The notes: a model not told the origin generated them from the sequence alone. Positions 46,080-58,116 are shown, counted from the first letter of the stretch. The stretch is DNA of 64,000 nt from Cornus controversa (GCA_026545225.1 CM048851.1:32611956-32675955); one strand, 5' to 3'. Made by a program: numbers and translations.

Positions 46080-48000
46080 TATTGACTGTATTTTGGAAAC
46101 CAATGTTTCCTAACCAACCAACTAATTCTATATTATGAATCACAAAACACAAATTAGTTAAGCAAAACAGACATTTACCAAAACCCTTGTATGGTAATTT
46201 GCAGATGTTTCAGAAAGCAATTCCTAAACAGAAGATTTAGCATCATATTCTCCAAACTAACGTCTGGCATCATATTCTTCAAAACCAAGGCTAACTTGAC
46301 ATACAAACTTCCTCTAAGGCCAATTTTTCCATATCAGGGTATCCGTGAGTTGATGCAGTAACTAAACCAAAACCACCTCTCTACTGACAATCCATTAAAG
46401 GAGCAAAGAAATAATGCGACTTGAAGTTTTAGGATCTCTTCTTCCTCCAGCTTTTCAGCAACTAAAAGTAGAATGTAGAAATATATAAATAAGTGTTTAC
46501 CAAAAATTATAAATATATATCTAACAAAGAGACAGAGATGCAAGAGATAGATAAATTTATTAAATATAAAAAAAAGGGGAGCCAGAGAAGGAAGGTCACC
46601 AACTCTGGATAAAATCAAACCCCCAAGACTTTGGATGAGATTAATATACGCCTTCAGAACAACACTAGATAAATCTAAACTTACACAAGATTCAGAATTC
46701 AATTTACATGAAAGATATACTCATTCCTAAAGGATAAACACTCATGTGACTCCTATTAATCATGGAATCTTATTTGTCTGTGGAAATTATCTCTCACACA
46801 CACCCTCAAGTTCGGAGGGTTATTAAACATAGTGAGCTAGTCATTCAGGGAAAGAAATCATCTGCCATCTAAAATCTTATGGTTAGAACATCAACAATTT
46901 GATTGATTATGGGAAGAAATAAAAAAGAACATCAGGATCCTTTGAGGCTACTTTTTCCAAAGAAAATGAAAATCAATTTCTTAATGCATAATGCGTCCAC
47001 CGAATATGGGATTTGCAGTTAGATAGGTAACTCTACCAAGATTATCATACCATAATACAAGAGAAATGGAAAAAACAACTCAATAAAACACAATAACAAT
47101 CAACATGACCAAAAAAAAAGAAAGCAACACACAAAGTAGCAATATGTGATAGTAGACTTTAAAAAATGTAAAATCCACTTGCCAGAAGTCCAATGAACAT
47201 CAATAGGTATTGAAATCAAATGTCATGTCTATTAAAAGAAAAAGTATTTAAGTGGTCCAACTATGTGACAAAATTCAATAGGATTAGTCAACGGTTTACT
47301 GGCCAATCAAGATAAAGCACCAGAAGCCATAGAACAAGGTTCAGCTCCTTCCATTCTTGTTTGGCGCAAAAGATCATTAATATATTTGCTTTGATAGAAA
47401 TGAGACAATGACCTATGTGACTTCCACACAAAGGAAAAACTCAAAGTAGTGAGCAGATAACTTTGAGGACTTTCACCCTTTTTTAAAGGTTGTTAGTCAT
47501 TATAATAAGCTTTAAGCAGTGAGTTAGACTGACCTATGAGATAGGCTTATGTATGAATCGCTTAAAAAGAATCAAAATTGCTATAGGAACCAATCCACAG
47601 TATCAAGGAAAATCAAGTCTAAATAGAAGGCAAAAATATTCAAAGATTTGCATTACAAATAAGAGAAATGCTAGCCACAGTCGCCTGACAACTGTGGCAA
47701 CACACACACAACACCAATGGACACCTGCACCTTGCTTTTGAGTAAATGAATGAAAACAAAAGTTAAAATTGACATGCCCTTTCATTTTGATAAATTTATT
47801 ATACTAGCACCTTTACTAAAGTTGTGATAGATGGCTTCAACACTCTTTTATTCCATATGATTCTTCTCCTCTCTCTCTAATACCTTCTAACCAAATCCAA
47901 TACAAAACAAATATTTTAAATTTACAATAATTAATAAAACATTATATCTAAAGATATTATCAAAGACTTCAAAGTTTAAATGAAGATGTCCTTCAATGTG
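46080..48000. other. AT-rich spacer
   Basis: No gene recognised. A block at about 46570-46690 (CCAGAGAAGG ... AATATACGCCTTCAGAACAA) is similar to a block at about 51915-52015, so both are copies of an unidentified dispersed repeat. Confidence 0.4.
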
Positions 48001-48780
48001 AAGAGCGTGAGGGTTCTACGAAATCTCAACTTGATACATCATTCAATTTTTCACAATATATTCTCAACTTGATACATCATACATTTTTTACAATATATTT
48101 TTAGCAAACTTATTTGACTTTTTTATAATGTGCAACTGATTGTTGTTTTTGATGATTGCTTATAAATCTTTGTTCTCGCCAAAATTGAGAGTTGTAGTTG
48201 TAAAGACGGTGACCATTTTTGGATGATTTTCTTTTTATTTTCATTTATTATCATATAAGTGATTTAAATGAGTATATGCATGTTTTAAATATAAAATACA
48301 TATTTAGAGACTTGTATAAGAGTTCGGGAAAGTTTTAGAAGCATTTGATGAAATTTGAATTTTTCAAGTCGGTGGAATCCGATCCGCTGGTCGGGTGGCG
48401 TTTTGGAGCGTTTGATGAAATTTGAAAATTTCAAGTCGGTGGAACCCGGTCCGCGGGTCGGGTGGCATTTTGGTAAATTGAAAAGACTAAGACTATAAAT
48501 ACAAGAGATAATGGACTCTCTTGATCGGCTGCTCTGCTATAAAGAGGGAGAATATGTGCTGAATTGTTCTCTCTTGTATTTATAAACTTAGTCTCTCCAA
48601 TTTACCAAAATGTCACTAATCACTTAACGTACATTCTCAGACTTCGTTTTCAATTTTGAAAACTCTTACGAACTCGAAATTGATTCCATAATTCATCATA
48701 TTTTTTATTTAGATCTCAAAATTTGGTATCCTTCAAAAATTTCAGATTTTTCAAGCCCACCCAACCCACGTGCCATAGAC
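48000..48780. other. Non-coding retroelement-like stretch with tandem and inverted repeats
   Basis: Two adjacent ~75 bp units (GCATTTGATGAAATTTGAA / GCGTTTGATGAAATTTGAA ... GGTCGGGTGGC) lie at about 48338-48470. They are followed by an inverted pair, TGAAAAGACTAAGACTATAAATACAAGAGA-type at about 48477-48512 and its complement at about 48568-48606, which would fold into a hairpin with a ~55-base loop. TATA-like CTATAAATAC is included. It is probably part of an LTR or leader of a broken gypsy element. Confidence 0.4.
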
Positions 48781-48789
48781 TATCCCACT

Positions 48790-49057
48790 AAACCTAATGA
48801 ATGTGAAGGACCACTCCTGAACATCTTCCTTGCGTGCCCCTCTGAAGCAATTGTCAAATTCTTGTTCTACCTCCAAGCCTCTCGCTTTTCTTGTCTATCT
48901 TTGGTCTCGGCTTCAGCCATCAAAGCTTTTTCCACTGCCTCAACATACACCTTCAAACCCAAAATAGACCCAAAATATAACGCATGTTATCACATGCATG
49001 ATCTGACCGTTACCCCTCGTCTCTAGGTGTTCGAACCTAGATGCTCCGATACCAAGA
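48790..49057 (-). mobile_element. Ty3/gypsy primer-binding site and gag start fragment
   Basis: On the minus strand an LTR end (at 49060) is followed by CTTGGTATCGGAGC, a primer-binding-site-like sequence for tRNA-Met. About 90 bases further comes a short gag-like coding stretch (VYVEAVEKALMAEAETKDRQ). The rest of the element is missing. Fossil fragment. Confidence 0.5.
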
Positions 49058-49059
49058 TA

Positions 49060-49420
49060 TGGCGCCCCAAAATTCGAACCACCAGAACTCCTATCCGAGC
49101 CCAAACTTCAGGTTGTGAGATGTCTTGAGCGCCCGATCGTCATGCCACAACCTAGATATCATGACAACCTTTTATCATCCTCGATTCCAACACAGACCAC
49201 CGAGCCTAATTTGCGGAAGCTTCACCAACTCACCCTAAGTTCCCTGTATAGAACACTTAGATTTTATTCTCAATCATCATTCTCACAACTCTGCAGAAGC
49301 TTAACTAACTCACCATGAGTCCCTAAGTAGAACACTTGGACTTTAAACTCAACATTTCACCATCATGGTCATCCATGTATTCATCGTAGCATTATAGTGT
49401 GTCCTCTAGGCTCAATTCAT
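49060..49420 (-). mobile_element. Ty3/gypsy LTR end related to the one at 29046
   Basis: On the minus strand it ends ...CGAATTTTGGGGCGCCA at 49060. Its sequence (CGCCCCAAAATTCG, CCGAGC.., CAGGTTGTGAG(A/G)TGT, GACCACCGAG) parallels the LTR at 29046. The far boundary is uncertain. Broken and non-coding. Confidence 0.55.
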
Positions 49421-49434
49421 CATTTCCACATTAA

Positions 49435-49870
49435 GAGTTGTAGCAATGGTACACTTCCCTACCTTCCAAAGTACAAGATCGAGGTCTCAAGCCCCAATCA
49501 TTGGAGCAAATACAAAAAAAAATTGTTTTCTTGGTATCAAATTGAGATTTCATAGAAAATCTACCATCTTTGTCTATAAATAAGACTTTTTTCTTCATAT
49601 TTCAAAAATAAAACATGTGTCCTTGAAATGTGAGAAAGATAATTCTATTTATAGGCAAAGAGAGAGAAACCTCAACAAGATCTCAACTTGATACAATATA
49701 CATTTTTTACAAAAATATTTTTGACAAACTTCTTTGGTTTACTTATAATGTGCAACTGATTGTTGTTTTGTTAATTGTTTCTTGTAGCCTAATGGTACAC
49801 TTCCACACCTTCCAAAGAAAATGTCAAGGGCTCAAGCCCAAATCATTGGGGGCAAGTGAATATAACTTTC
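49435..49870 (+). repeat. Pair of SINE-like, tRNA-related direct repeats
   Basis: Units at about 49438-49510 and 49785-49860 share TAGC(CTA)ATGGTACACTTCC, CCTTCCAAAG and a (G)GCTCAAGCCC-like block then ATCATTGG. The first and last motifs resemble Pol III A and B boxes at a tRNA-like spacing, and each copy is followed by an A-rich stretch. No target duplication is resolved; SINE origin is inference. The ~280 bases between hold a further repeat of 48050-48140 (GATACA(A/T)ATACATTTTTTACA, GTGCAACTGATTGTTGTTT). Confidence 0.45.
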
Positions 49871-49899
49871 AAATAGTCAAAAAAAAAAAAATCTATTTT

Positions 49900-52440
49900 G
49901 CAAACACAAAAATACTCGCACAAGTATTTTGATTTGCAAGAAAGTTGAACAAATTTTGGACTAACAAGAAGATTTAACACAAGTGTGAACATTTAAAATT
50001 TTGTAGATCTGAATGACCTTTTGCTATCGTATCTATATATAGGCTTCATGTACTATTATTGAGATATAATATTAATATATTGGAAAAAATTAAGAAGAGT
50101 ACATAAAAGCCTATATATAGTCACAATACCCTAGATGTACAACAAAATAGTTTAAAGACAATATATAGTACAAAAACATTCTTAAACAAAAACAAAGAAG
50201 AGAATTATGTGGAAACATTAATTAGCTTTATTATTATTAATTTTGTAAATGTTCAGTACTTTTTCTTCTAGAACTAATGAAAAATGAGCTAAGTTAATTA
50301 AAAACAATTGATGGGAATTGAACTTGGTAGTAGTATCATTCTCCTGGACAAGCTTTGTTAGAATAATAGTTAATTTTATCACATTAATTACAATCTGTTA
50401 TAAACCAATTTAATTTGGAAGCATCTTTAAAAAATGATATTTTTTATTGGGGAAAGTTAATCTCCCCACTTTGAAGGGGAGTTTAGCCATTGTCCCCTTT
50501 TTTTGGGACAAAGACCATCGTTAAAACCTGACACCACATAAAAAGCATGGGTATTCATGTCATTTCAAAAACAACTCCTTTTAAAATTGAATTTCACTCT
50601 CGTTAATTTCAATTCACAACCACCTACCACTACCATCACTCACTCCAACCAACTGTTTTTCGACTACCAACACCCCCACCCCCACTTCGACCTAATACCC
50701 AAAATCTAGATTTGTGGCCCAAGAACCCTATTGATGTATCAAGGACTTCCAAGCGATCTCAATCACCTGTACAATTTACAATTTGCAATATCTATAGCTG
50801 AACATTTTCATGCTGATAACTAACCTAGAGAGAGAGATCTCGGTAGTGGAAGATTATGAATAAATGAACCTAGAACTTATGGACATTTGAACATGCCAAA
50901 AAAGGATATGAATGTCTCAAAATTTGACAACACTGAAAAAAATGGATGTCATGGTATTAGAGAAAGAGAAGGGGGTATCGCTCAACATTGGGCGATGCTA
51001 GAAAAATGGAGTGTCAAAAATGAACTTCACCAGAAAAAATGAGAACCGAAGACAAAAATAAACAGAGCTGGCACGAAGGGATCGCCTCAATCTTTAATGA
51101 ATGGTGGTGATTAGTGGGAGATCATAGACAAGAAATCGATTTCACCAAAATGATAGTAGCCTACATTTTTAATGATATGGTAGCTCCTGCTGATGCTACT
51201 ATTGTCCAAAAAAATACGGGAAAAAAAGTTATTGTTAAAGTTTAGATTAATAATTTAGAATGGATTTGGTTATTTTAACATAAGTATGACTACGGGTAAA
51301 AGAAAACTCAGGCAAAGTTTCATATAGAATGATGGAGATTTTGAGCTACAGTAGTAAATTTTACAAGAAAGGGCATCTCAGTTTAAATTTTGTTTACAAT
51401 AAAAGACTCAAATACTGTAAAGCTTTCATTTGCTTGTGCAGCGGCTTGCTACCATAGTCGGCAAGCAAATGTGACTAACATTTCTCTATAAAAAAAGAGG
51501 TGATAATGCAATCTCTGATACTTTGCCCAAATATGATAGCCTTGAATAACATAAAGGTAAACTAAGCAAATAAATTATATCACATGCTACAGCAAATGTC
51601 TCAATGCCTATCCCAAGACCACCATTGATCAAAACTACGAAATCCAATGCTTTGTGAGAAACACAAAGGTTTTAGGGCAGACATCAAGCAATAAATTGCA
51701 CCAAATGATCCTATGGTATTCTCATGCTTTGTATGGTTATCCAAAAGATCTAGAAAATTTCTATACCGATAGGGATCTAAAATAAAGCCACGCCAACTCT
51801 GATTAGATATAAAATTAGTATAAACTTTATTTCTTACACCCTCTAGGCAGCCAAACGGAGCACAAAGTTACTATAGAAAAACAAAATAATCTCACAATGG
51901 AAATGTACCAAAGAAGGGGAAACCAGAGAAGCAAAAAAGACCAGCTCTGGTTTATACAAAAACCCCTAAATTTTGGACGATTGAATATATGCCTCCAGAA
52001 CAAAGCCATCAAGAAACAGATCATCAGATCTATGCCGTTGCAGCTGAAAGGAGAGGCAATATACCAAAGCATACATACATACATACATATATATATATAT
52101 GAACTACAAAATCATCTCTTATGATAAATAGAAATGATCACCGTAATGACTTACCAGTCTGAAGATGCTCGAAACTATGACTATCATTTGGTTGGCTATG
52201 TGCCTATATATAGAGAGAGATATGCACGGAACAACTGTACCATTGCTGCTTAAAAATGCATTTTAGGGTTTTTGCTTTTCTTGACCGTCAATACCGTCTA
52301 CTAGCGGCTACGTTCGCCTACAAAAAGATGGCACACTTGCTGTGAGAGAAAGAAAAAAAAAAAAAAAAGAGGTATTTTATATTCTTTTACAACTATATGT
52401 ATTGTTATATAATTTTTAAAAAAATTAGTGAGGTACTGTA
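49900..52440. other. AT-rich spacer
   Basis: No gene recognised. It contains the second copy of the dispersed block also found at 46570-46690 (about 51915-52015), a CATACATACATATATATA run near 52070-52100 and a poly-A run near 52355. Open frames are short and without recognisable protein features. Confidence 0.45.
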
Positions 52441-52445
52441 ATAAT

Positions 52446-52944
52446 TAAGGGTGATCACGGATCGAATTGGATCAGATTGAATTTTCGTCAATTCGTAATC
52501 TGTAGATCGAATTAGGATTATGCATAATCCTAATTCACTAATTCGATCCGATCCGTGATTGAATAGATCGGATTGATAGATTATGCTAGTACTCCTATTT
52601 GAATTTTTTTTTGTCTACTTCAAAATTTTCAAGAAAAAAATTAATCAACAAACACAACACTTTATAATTCGCATCTCAAATGAACACAATTGTTAAATAA
52701 AAAAATATAATATATATTGAGTTTTTAGGTTTACCCATGTAAGTATGTAGCAAATTATATTACTATACATATAATTACTATATATATATGTATATATATA
52801 TTGCCACAAATGACCCTCCAATTTATAATCCGATTCGTGGCTATTGGATTCTAATTTTTTAATCTGCCACCAATCAATTAGCTAACGAATTGGATCGGAT
52901 TCGTCCAGATCAATTCGGATTCGCGGTTTTTTTGTGCACCCCTA
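52446..52944. mobile_element. hAT-type miniature element with GATCCGAATTCG-type arms
   Basis: Starts TAAGGGTGATCACGG and ends TTTTGTGCACCCCTA, the same end type as the element at 15945-16710. It is flanked by GTAATAAT (52438-52445) and GTAATAAC (52945-52952), an 8-base duplication with one mismatch. The arms are rich in GGATCGGATT, AATTCGATCC and AATCCTAATTC words; the centre is AT/TA-rich. It is 499 bp with no coding capacity. Confidence 0.88.
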
Positions 52945-52949
52945 GTAAT

Positions 52950-53920
52950 AACATCACTTCAAATAATATGTTATACTTATATTTTTCTTTTCTTCTCACT
53001 TACGTGTGTACGCACGTAATAGGTCTCATCGTGCGCGCATACCAAACTTTTTTAGTTTTGGATAAAATACTCAAATGAGATAACAATTGGAAAATAATAA
53101 AATTATAATGCTCAGTTTGGTTGTAGGAATGGAAAAATGGATGAAAGAGAGAGGAAGAGTGATGGATGAGGCATTCCTAAAAAAAAGAATGATACTCACT
53201 TTTTGTTTGGTTGAATGGAAGGGATAATAGAAAGGAAATGATTGATGGAGTGACAATTTTGTTTAGGTTTCATATCACTTTTACCGATATATCATCATTA
53301 ATTAAGTTGATCAATCATGCATCACTTTTTACATATTAAAAAAAATTAGTGAATTAAGGTAGGCTTAAAATACATAAAGGCTAAAATAAATCATTTTGTA
53401 AATACATTAAAGTTATTTATGAGAGAGAATTGCAATAGGGTTAAAATACATAAAGATTAAAATAAGTTATTTTGTAAATAGATGAAGATTAAAATAGAAA
53501 TTACAAATTTATAGGTTAATCTTTCACTATTTCCTTCATCTCTTCCACCTAAATTTGGACGAATAAAAAATTAGTAATTATCAATGGCTAAGAGGAATGT
53601 TCCATCCCTCCTTGCTTCCTCTCTTTCTTTCTTCCCTTCCTTCCAATCAAACAAGACAACCCTCTCATTTCCCTCATCTCGTCCATCCCTCCGCAGTCCT
53701 TCCCTCCAAACAAATGGAGCATAAATCAATTACAACTTTCATTATAAGCAAATTTATCCCCAACCTTTTTTTTTTTCTTTTTCTGAAGGTAAATTTATCC
53801 CCAAACTTGCAATAAAATAAGAAAGACCTTTACATCATTTACAATTTTTAGTCATCTGAAAAAATCATTTTATTAGTGCACTTGTGCTTAAAAAAACAAG
53901 GGGGCTGATTGCAGTCAGGA
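52950..53920. other. AT-rich spacer, possible miniature element
   Basis: The left part (about 53105-53270: TGCTCAGTTTGGTTGTAGGAA) and the right part (about 53590-53725: TTCCATCCCTC ... TCCCTCCAAACAAATGGAGCA) are loosely inverted relative to each other (GGAATGGAAAAATGG against CCATCCCTCCTTGC). This suggests another non-autonomous element of about 620 bp. No gene seen. Confidence 0.35.
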
Positions 53921-53924
53921 AAAT

Positions 53925-54790
53925 TGAATTCCAGAACACTCGCTGATGAACTTCTCATGGTGGTTAATGCTGATTCTTCTACTGCTGTGGCTGTGACTAA
54001 TCTGTTACAAAGCTTTCAACAAATCTCTGGACTTGCAGTCAATAATGAGAAGAGTTTGGTGTTTTTTTATAGGTGAGTTGGGAGAAAAGGACTCTTCAGA
54101 GAATTTTGAAGTACAAGTTGGGGAGCTTTCCTTTCTGTTATTTGGGACTCCCTATACACTTCCAAAAGCTTAGACAATCTGCTTTTAATCCTATGATGGA
54201 TCAGTTTGAGGCTAGAATATCCAATTGACACTCTAAATCTCTCTCTCTCTCTCACTTGCTGTTAGAGCTGAACTTCCTAAGACTATTTTGAACTCCTATC
54301 TTTATTACTGGTGTGTTGCTCTTTCCCTTCCTGTTTTGGTCTCTAATAGATTGGAAAAGAAGAGGAAAGACTTTCCTTTGGGGTGATAAACACACTAGTA
54401 AGAAGATGCACCTATTGAAGTGGTCTACACTCTCATCCTAAATCTTAAGGAGGTTTTGGACTGAGGAAAGTTAGAAAAATTGAATTGTCTGCCTAGTGTT
54501 CGAGAAGTGGTTCTACAGCTGATTGATTTCAGAATTGGGACTGGTCAGCCTTCAGTACATTCAATGATCCCTGGTTTGATGGGCAATCTCTCATTACCAG
54601 GTTTGGTCATCGAATTGTTAAGAGAGTTTTGCTCAAAGAACACTCTTTTCTCTCAATGAAATGGTAAATTTATTTGCCTTTTATCGGTAATTTTTGCTAG
54701 TTATTGGAAATGGTATTTTTCCATTCAACAAAGCTTGTACAGTGAGGGCATACCCTCACTTTAATTCTGTACTCTAGTACTGCTTCTTAC
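53925..54790 (+). mobile_element. L1-type LINE fragment (3' part of ORF2)
   Basis: The plus strand encodes, in broken frames, the end of a LINE reverse transcriptase and what follows it: MVVNADSSTAVAVTNLLQSF, QISGLAVNNEKSL, then pieces matching the region before the zinc-binding domain (SFPFCYLGLPIHF-like, SNRLEKKRRKFLWG-like). The 3' end shows ...TTCTTACCAATGAAAAAACA near 54780. Both the start of ORF2 and much of the RT are missing, and frameshifts and stops are present. It lies downstream of, and convergent with, the RPC6 gene. Confidence 0.8.
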
Positions 54791-54794
54791 CAAT

Positions 54795-55210
54795 GAAAAA
54801 ACACATGTCATTTATTAAAATAGTGAAAACAATTCTATACATAACACATGGTATTTATTTCATATACCATTGCACAGGCAGAAGCATAATCTCTCGTAAC
54901 ATACAATAGTGATTTGAATTTCCTAAGGCATCAAATATCAGAGGTAAGAAGCGTAAAAGCTAATGAAACAAGTCATTCTTGAAGTTTGCACATTGCACAA
55001 ATAGAAAAATAAAAATAAATTATTAGCTATACGTGCCCCTTCCTAGGTCTAAGTTCCAAATCTTAAAGTTCAAACGATGAAAAAACAATGCAATTTCATT
55101 GTCTGACACTCCTCATATAGATGAAATTCATGAACTGTATTGAAAATATATACAACTTCTAAAAGTAATATTAAAAACTTGCAAGTTAATTAATTAAAAT
55201 AATGTATTCA
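54795..55210. other. 3' flank of the RPC6 gene
   Basis: AT-rich stretch between the LINE end and the RPC6 stop codon; on the minus strand it should hold the RPC6 3' UTR and poly(A) signal. No gene seen. Confidence 0.4.
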
Positions 55211-55214
55211 AAAA

Positions 55215-55913
55215 TCAAAAATCCAACCATTTCGTGAAGTATACACAAGTCTGTGGAGAGATAAGGCCATCAGGTGTGCACTGACTTATCCTGGGACAAA
55301 CCCCACACGGAATTGAAGCCATGGCCCCTGTTTTTGGGGCTCCCGTACCAGTTGCAGTTCTATAACAAACGGTTCCAATTGGAATAGATTCGTATTCTCC
55401 TAATCCAGTGCTCTTCACCTCAATGATCTCCTTGGCCAGAACCATAGACCTAAGTATCTCTGCAATTTGCTGTCCCGTGCATTCACTCTTGGTGATTTTA
55501 TTCTTCTTGAAAAAGTCTGTGACCCCCTCTTGAGTCGCAACCTTCAACTTGCGTATGATTCTTAAGCATGCATCTTTAAGAACATCAATGAAATTTGTAT
55601 CAAGATTCCCCTCAACATACCATGTACCACCAGTTAGCTCCTTTGACGGTTCAAACTCCACTGCCATCAAGTGTTTTCTCCCCTTGCTTTGGATGTTCAC
55701 CACCTCTTTTATCAGTTTCTGGGCAAGGAGCATCTTCACTGCTTTATTAACCACATTGTCAACGAGTTTTGTTTCTCGCTTCAGGTCTCTCATCCAGATT
55801 CCCATATCTTCTTTACTTTTTATCAGATTTAAAAGTATTTGCTCAGGTGACTGAGCAGAACTCGAGTCTTGTCTTTTCCTTTTAAGGGCTGAAGTCTCTT
55901 GTGATCGGCTCAT
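55215..55913 (-). CDS. DNA-directed RNA polymerase III subunit RPC6 (C34)
   Basis: A single coding exon gives 232 residues. RPC6/C34 is a Pol III-specific subunit that helps open promoter DNA and contacts the TFIIIB factor, acting in the nucleus on tRNA, 5S and other Pol III genes. After a basic N-terminus (LKRKRQDSSS) come the tandem winged-helix domains (about residues 20-90 and 105-175), with ILLNLIKSKEDMGIWMRDLK and NIQSKGRKHLMAVEFEPSKE. The C-terminal cysteines of the iron-sulfur-cluster motif follow (CGVC, then Cys after five and after ten residues), ending VYFTKWLDF like the animal and yeast proteins. I chose the ATG at 55913 because it follows directly on an acceptor-like TTTATTTCAG. 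A longer frame would add 13 hydrophobic residues from the intron. Length fits plant RPC6-like proteins, which are shorter than the human one. A 5' UTR intron (about 55915-56722) is inferred. Confidence 0.95.
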   Translation of the reverse strand: MSRSQETSALKRKRQDSSSAQSPEQILLNLIKSKEDMGIWMRDLKRETKLVDNVVNKAVKMLLAQKLIKEVVNIQSKGRKHLMAVEFEPSKELTGGTWYVEGNLDTNFIDVLKDACLRIIRKLKVATQEGVTDFFKKNKITKSECTGQQIAEILRSMVLAKEIIEVKSTGLGEYESIPIGTVCYRTATGTGAPKTGAMASIPCGVCPRISQCTPDGLISPQTCVYFTKWLDF

Positions 55914-56722
55914 TCTGAAATAAAGGAAAGATAGGAACAGGATAATATACATTCAAATTCTATCTGCAATTAATTTTCTTCTACGCCAGAGGAAAAAAAA
56001 ATTATGAACAGCTCAGTTAGATTTCTTCTTCTACTCTATAACGTACAAGTGCATGAGCCTACATGAGCCGAGTCTACCACTATCCAAGCTTGTCAAGTTA
56101 GATCTGTTTACTTAGGAAACATGAACTGAACTCCCAATGATGCGAGTCAAAGATTTTATGAACAACCCAATTTAATTGCAATTCCATGAGTAAGGGGCAT
56201 AAGAAGACTTTTACTATTAATTGCATGAATAAGGGCATAACAAGACCTTGGTAGCTAACAATGAGATTATGAAACCCAGTATCTGATTATTGCCCATTGC
56301 ATACTGTTAACAAAAAAAAAAAAAATTTCTTGTAGAGATAATTTTCCTCCACAGAGAAAATGTCATCCACAACCAACCCTAGTGCCCAAAAGCAGAAATT
56401 CTCCATACCATTACTATAGAAATTTCACAGTAAAAGGACTAAGCCCAGAATACAACATATTAGAGGTTTATCTGCTTAGGTTCAGCAAAATACAACTCAG
56501 AGCAGAACAAAATAAAACATTTTCTACTATTATCAGCAAGAAAAGCACATCTACACATAGGATTCAGCAAAATAAAGTGAAAACAGAGAAAATTACATCA
56601 ATTACAACAATCAGAAAAGAAAATAGAATATCAACGATTATAATCTCAAAAAATATATTTATATATGTATTATACACATTCAAATACAAATATATTAACA
56701 GTAGGAGAGAGAGAGAAGCAAA

Positions 56723-56890
56723 CCTGAGAACGTGAAGGACTGCGGCCAGAGACGTGAACAGCTATGAGACCCTAAGCCTTTTTTTTTTGGGTAAGTAACG
56801 TCGTTGAGCTTCGATTTGGGGTCAGCGGTTAGGGTTTCCAAGGAGAGAAAGAAGCTACACAAAGACAGAGCAATAGATTAGGGCTACATT
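56723..56890 (-). promoter_or_regulatory. Probable RPC6 5' UTR exon and start region
   Basis: On the minus strand a GC-richer block (CTCTGGCCGCAGTCCTTCAC) ends in CTCAG|GTTTGC, a good donor that pairs with the acceptor just before the RPC6 start codon. The stretch upstream (TGGAAACCCTAACCGCTGACC) looks like a plant transcript start region with an AAACCCTAA (telo-box) motif, often seen at ribosome- and translation-related genes. Transcript data are needed to fix the start. Confidence 0.5.
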
Positions 56891-56899
56891 AATTTTCCA

Positions 56900-58110
56900 G
56901 TTTCTAATATAAACATCTATTTTGAATTTAAAAAAATATAGAGAGTATAAAAATTAATTTTTTTATTTTTTCTTTACGTTTTTAAATTTCCAAAATCAAT
57001 AAGTATCAATAATGGGTAGGCATTTAAAAATTTAATACTTATCCATTTTATTATTCCCATTATTCATATTTATACACTTTGAAATTTAAAAATGTAAAGA
57101 ATGTTCTTTTGTTTTTAAAATTTAAAATAGATGTGTGTCATTCTAGTGGAAAGAAGTATAGTAAGTTTAATAAAACTTTTGTAATGTCCATTTTATTTTA
57201 CTATTTATTAAGGACAAGAATAAAATATTGTCCCGTCTTGAAATAATATAATTTCATACACATATTACGCACGCATATGCAGAATGCACATATCTGTCTA
57301 AAACTAAATTTTCATCAAAAGAAATTTCAATACAAAATTATAAAAAGTAGAAATACCTGGAAAATCACCGATCTCGTCAAAGCCACTGCTCCGATCTCGC
57401 CAAAGCCATCGTCACCATCTTCCCATGCCACGAGAGAGAGAGAGAGAGAGCAAACACAAAATACAGATCGGCTGTCGTGAGTTGGGACTTGGGATGTAGA
57501 GAGACTGAGAGAGGAGTGCGGGCTGTGCGGCTAGGGTGGAGAGGAATTGAGTAGTTAAAGAATATATATCTAGATGGGCTTTCAGAACATGGGCTTAGGT
57601 TTGAGCTATGTTAATTCTGTTGGACTTGGTCCATTTTATTGATTTGGCTGGGCTGGGCTAAAGTTATATGCTTGTTATATTATATATATATATATATATA
57701 TAGACATATTTATATTTCTTTTCTTTAATTTATATTTTACCTACTGATTAAATTCTTATTCATTTATTATTCTACTACCAAAAATGCTATTAAGTCCTAA
57801 AGCTTGACTCGCCCAGGTCAATCCACCAAGAAGTGAAAGCATGTAATGTCAAAACGCTGGACAGAGTTATAGAGCAAAGATAGACAAGAATCCAGACTCC
57901 CAGAGTAATCTACTGAAATCACAACTTATAGTTCCACCATTCACAATCAAATCCATGTTTCTTCCTTTACACGGTGCTGCTCATCTATTGCATAATTTAG
58001 ATGACAATATACAACAGAGAAACCTGTGAGAATCATCCCAATAGGGTATGGTATATTCACTCAGAAACTCTTATTTTACATACTGGCAACAGAAACAATA
58101 TGCTGCAAAG
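56900..58110. other. AT-rich spacer between RPC6 and PP2C
   Basis: No gene recognised. It holds a (GA)n run at about 57431-57450, a GC-richer block at 57365-57545 with CGATCTCG(T/C)CAAAGCCA repeated twice, and a (TA)n run near 57680-57702. A short promoter-like or broken exon is possible at 57365-57545 but unsupported. Confidence 0.4.
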
Positions 58111-58116
58111 AGGTTT

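Noticed and set aside
55549-55854. 101-codon plus-strand frame
   Set aside because: Antisense shadow of the RPC6 coding exon.
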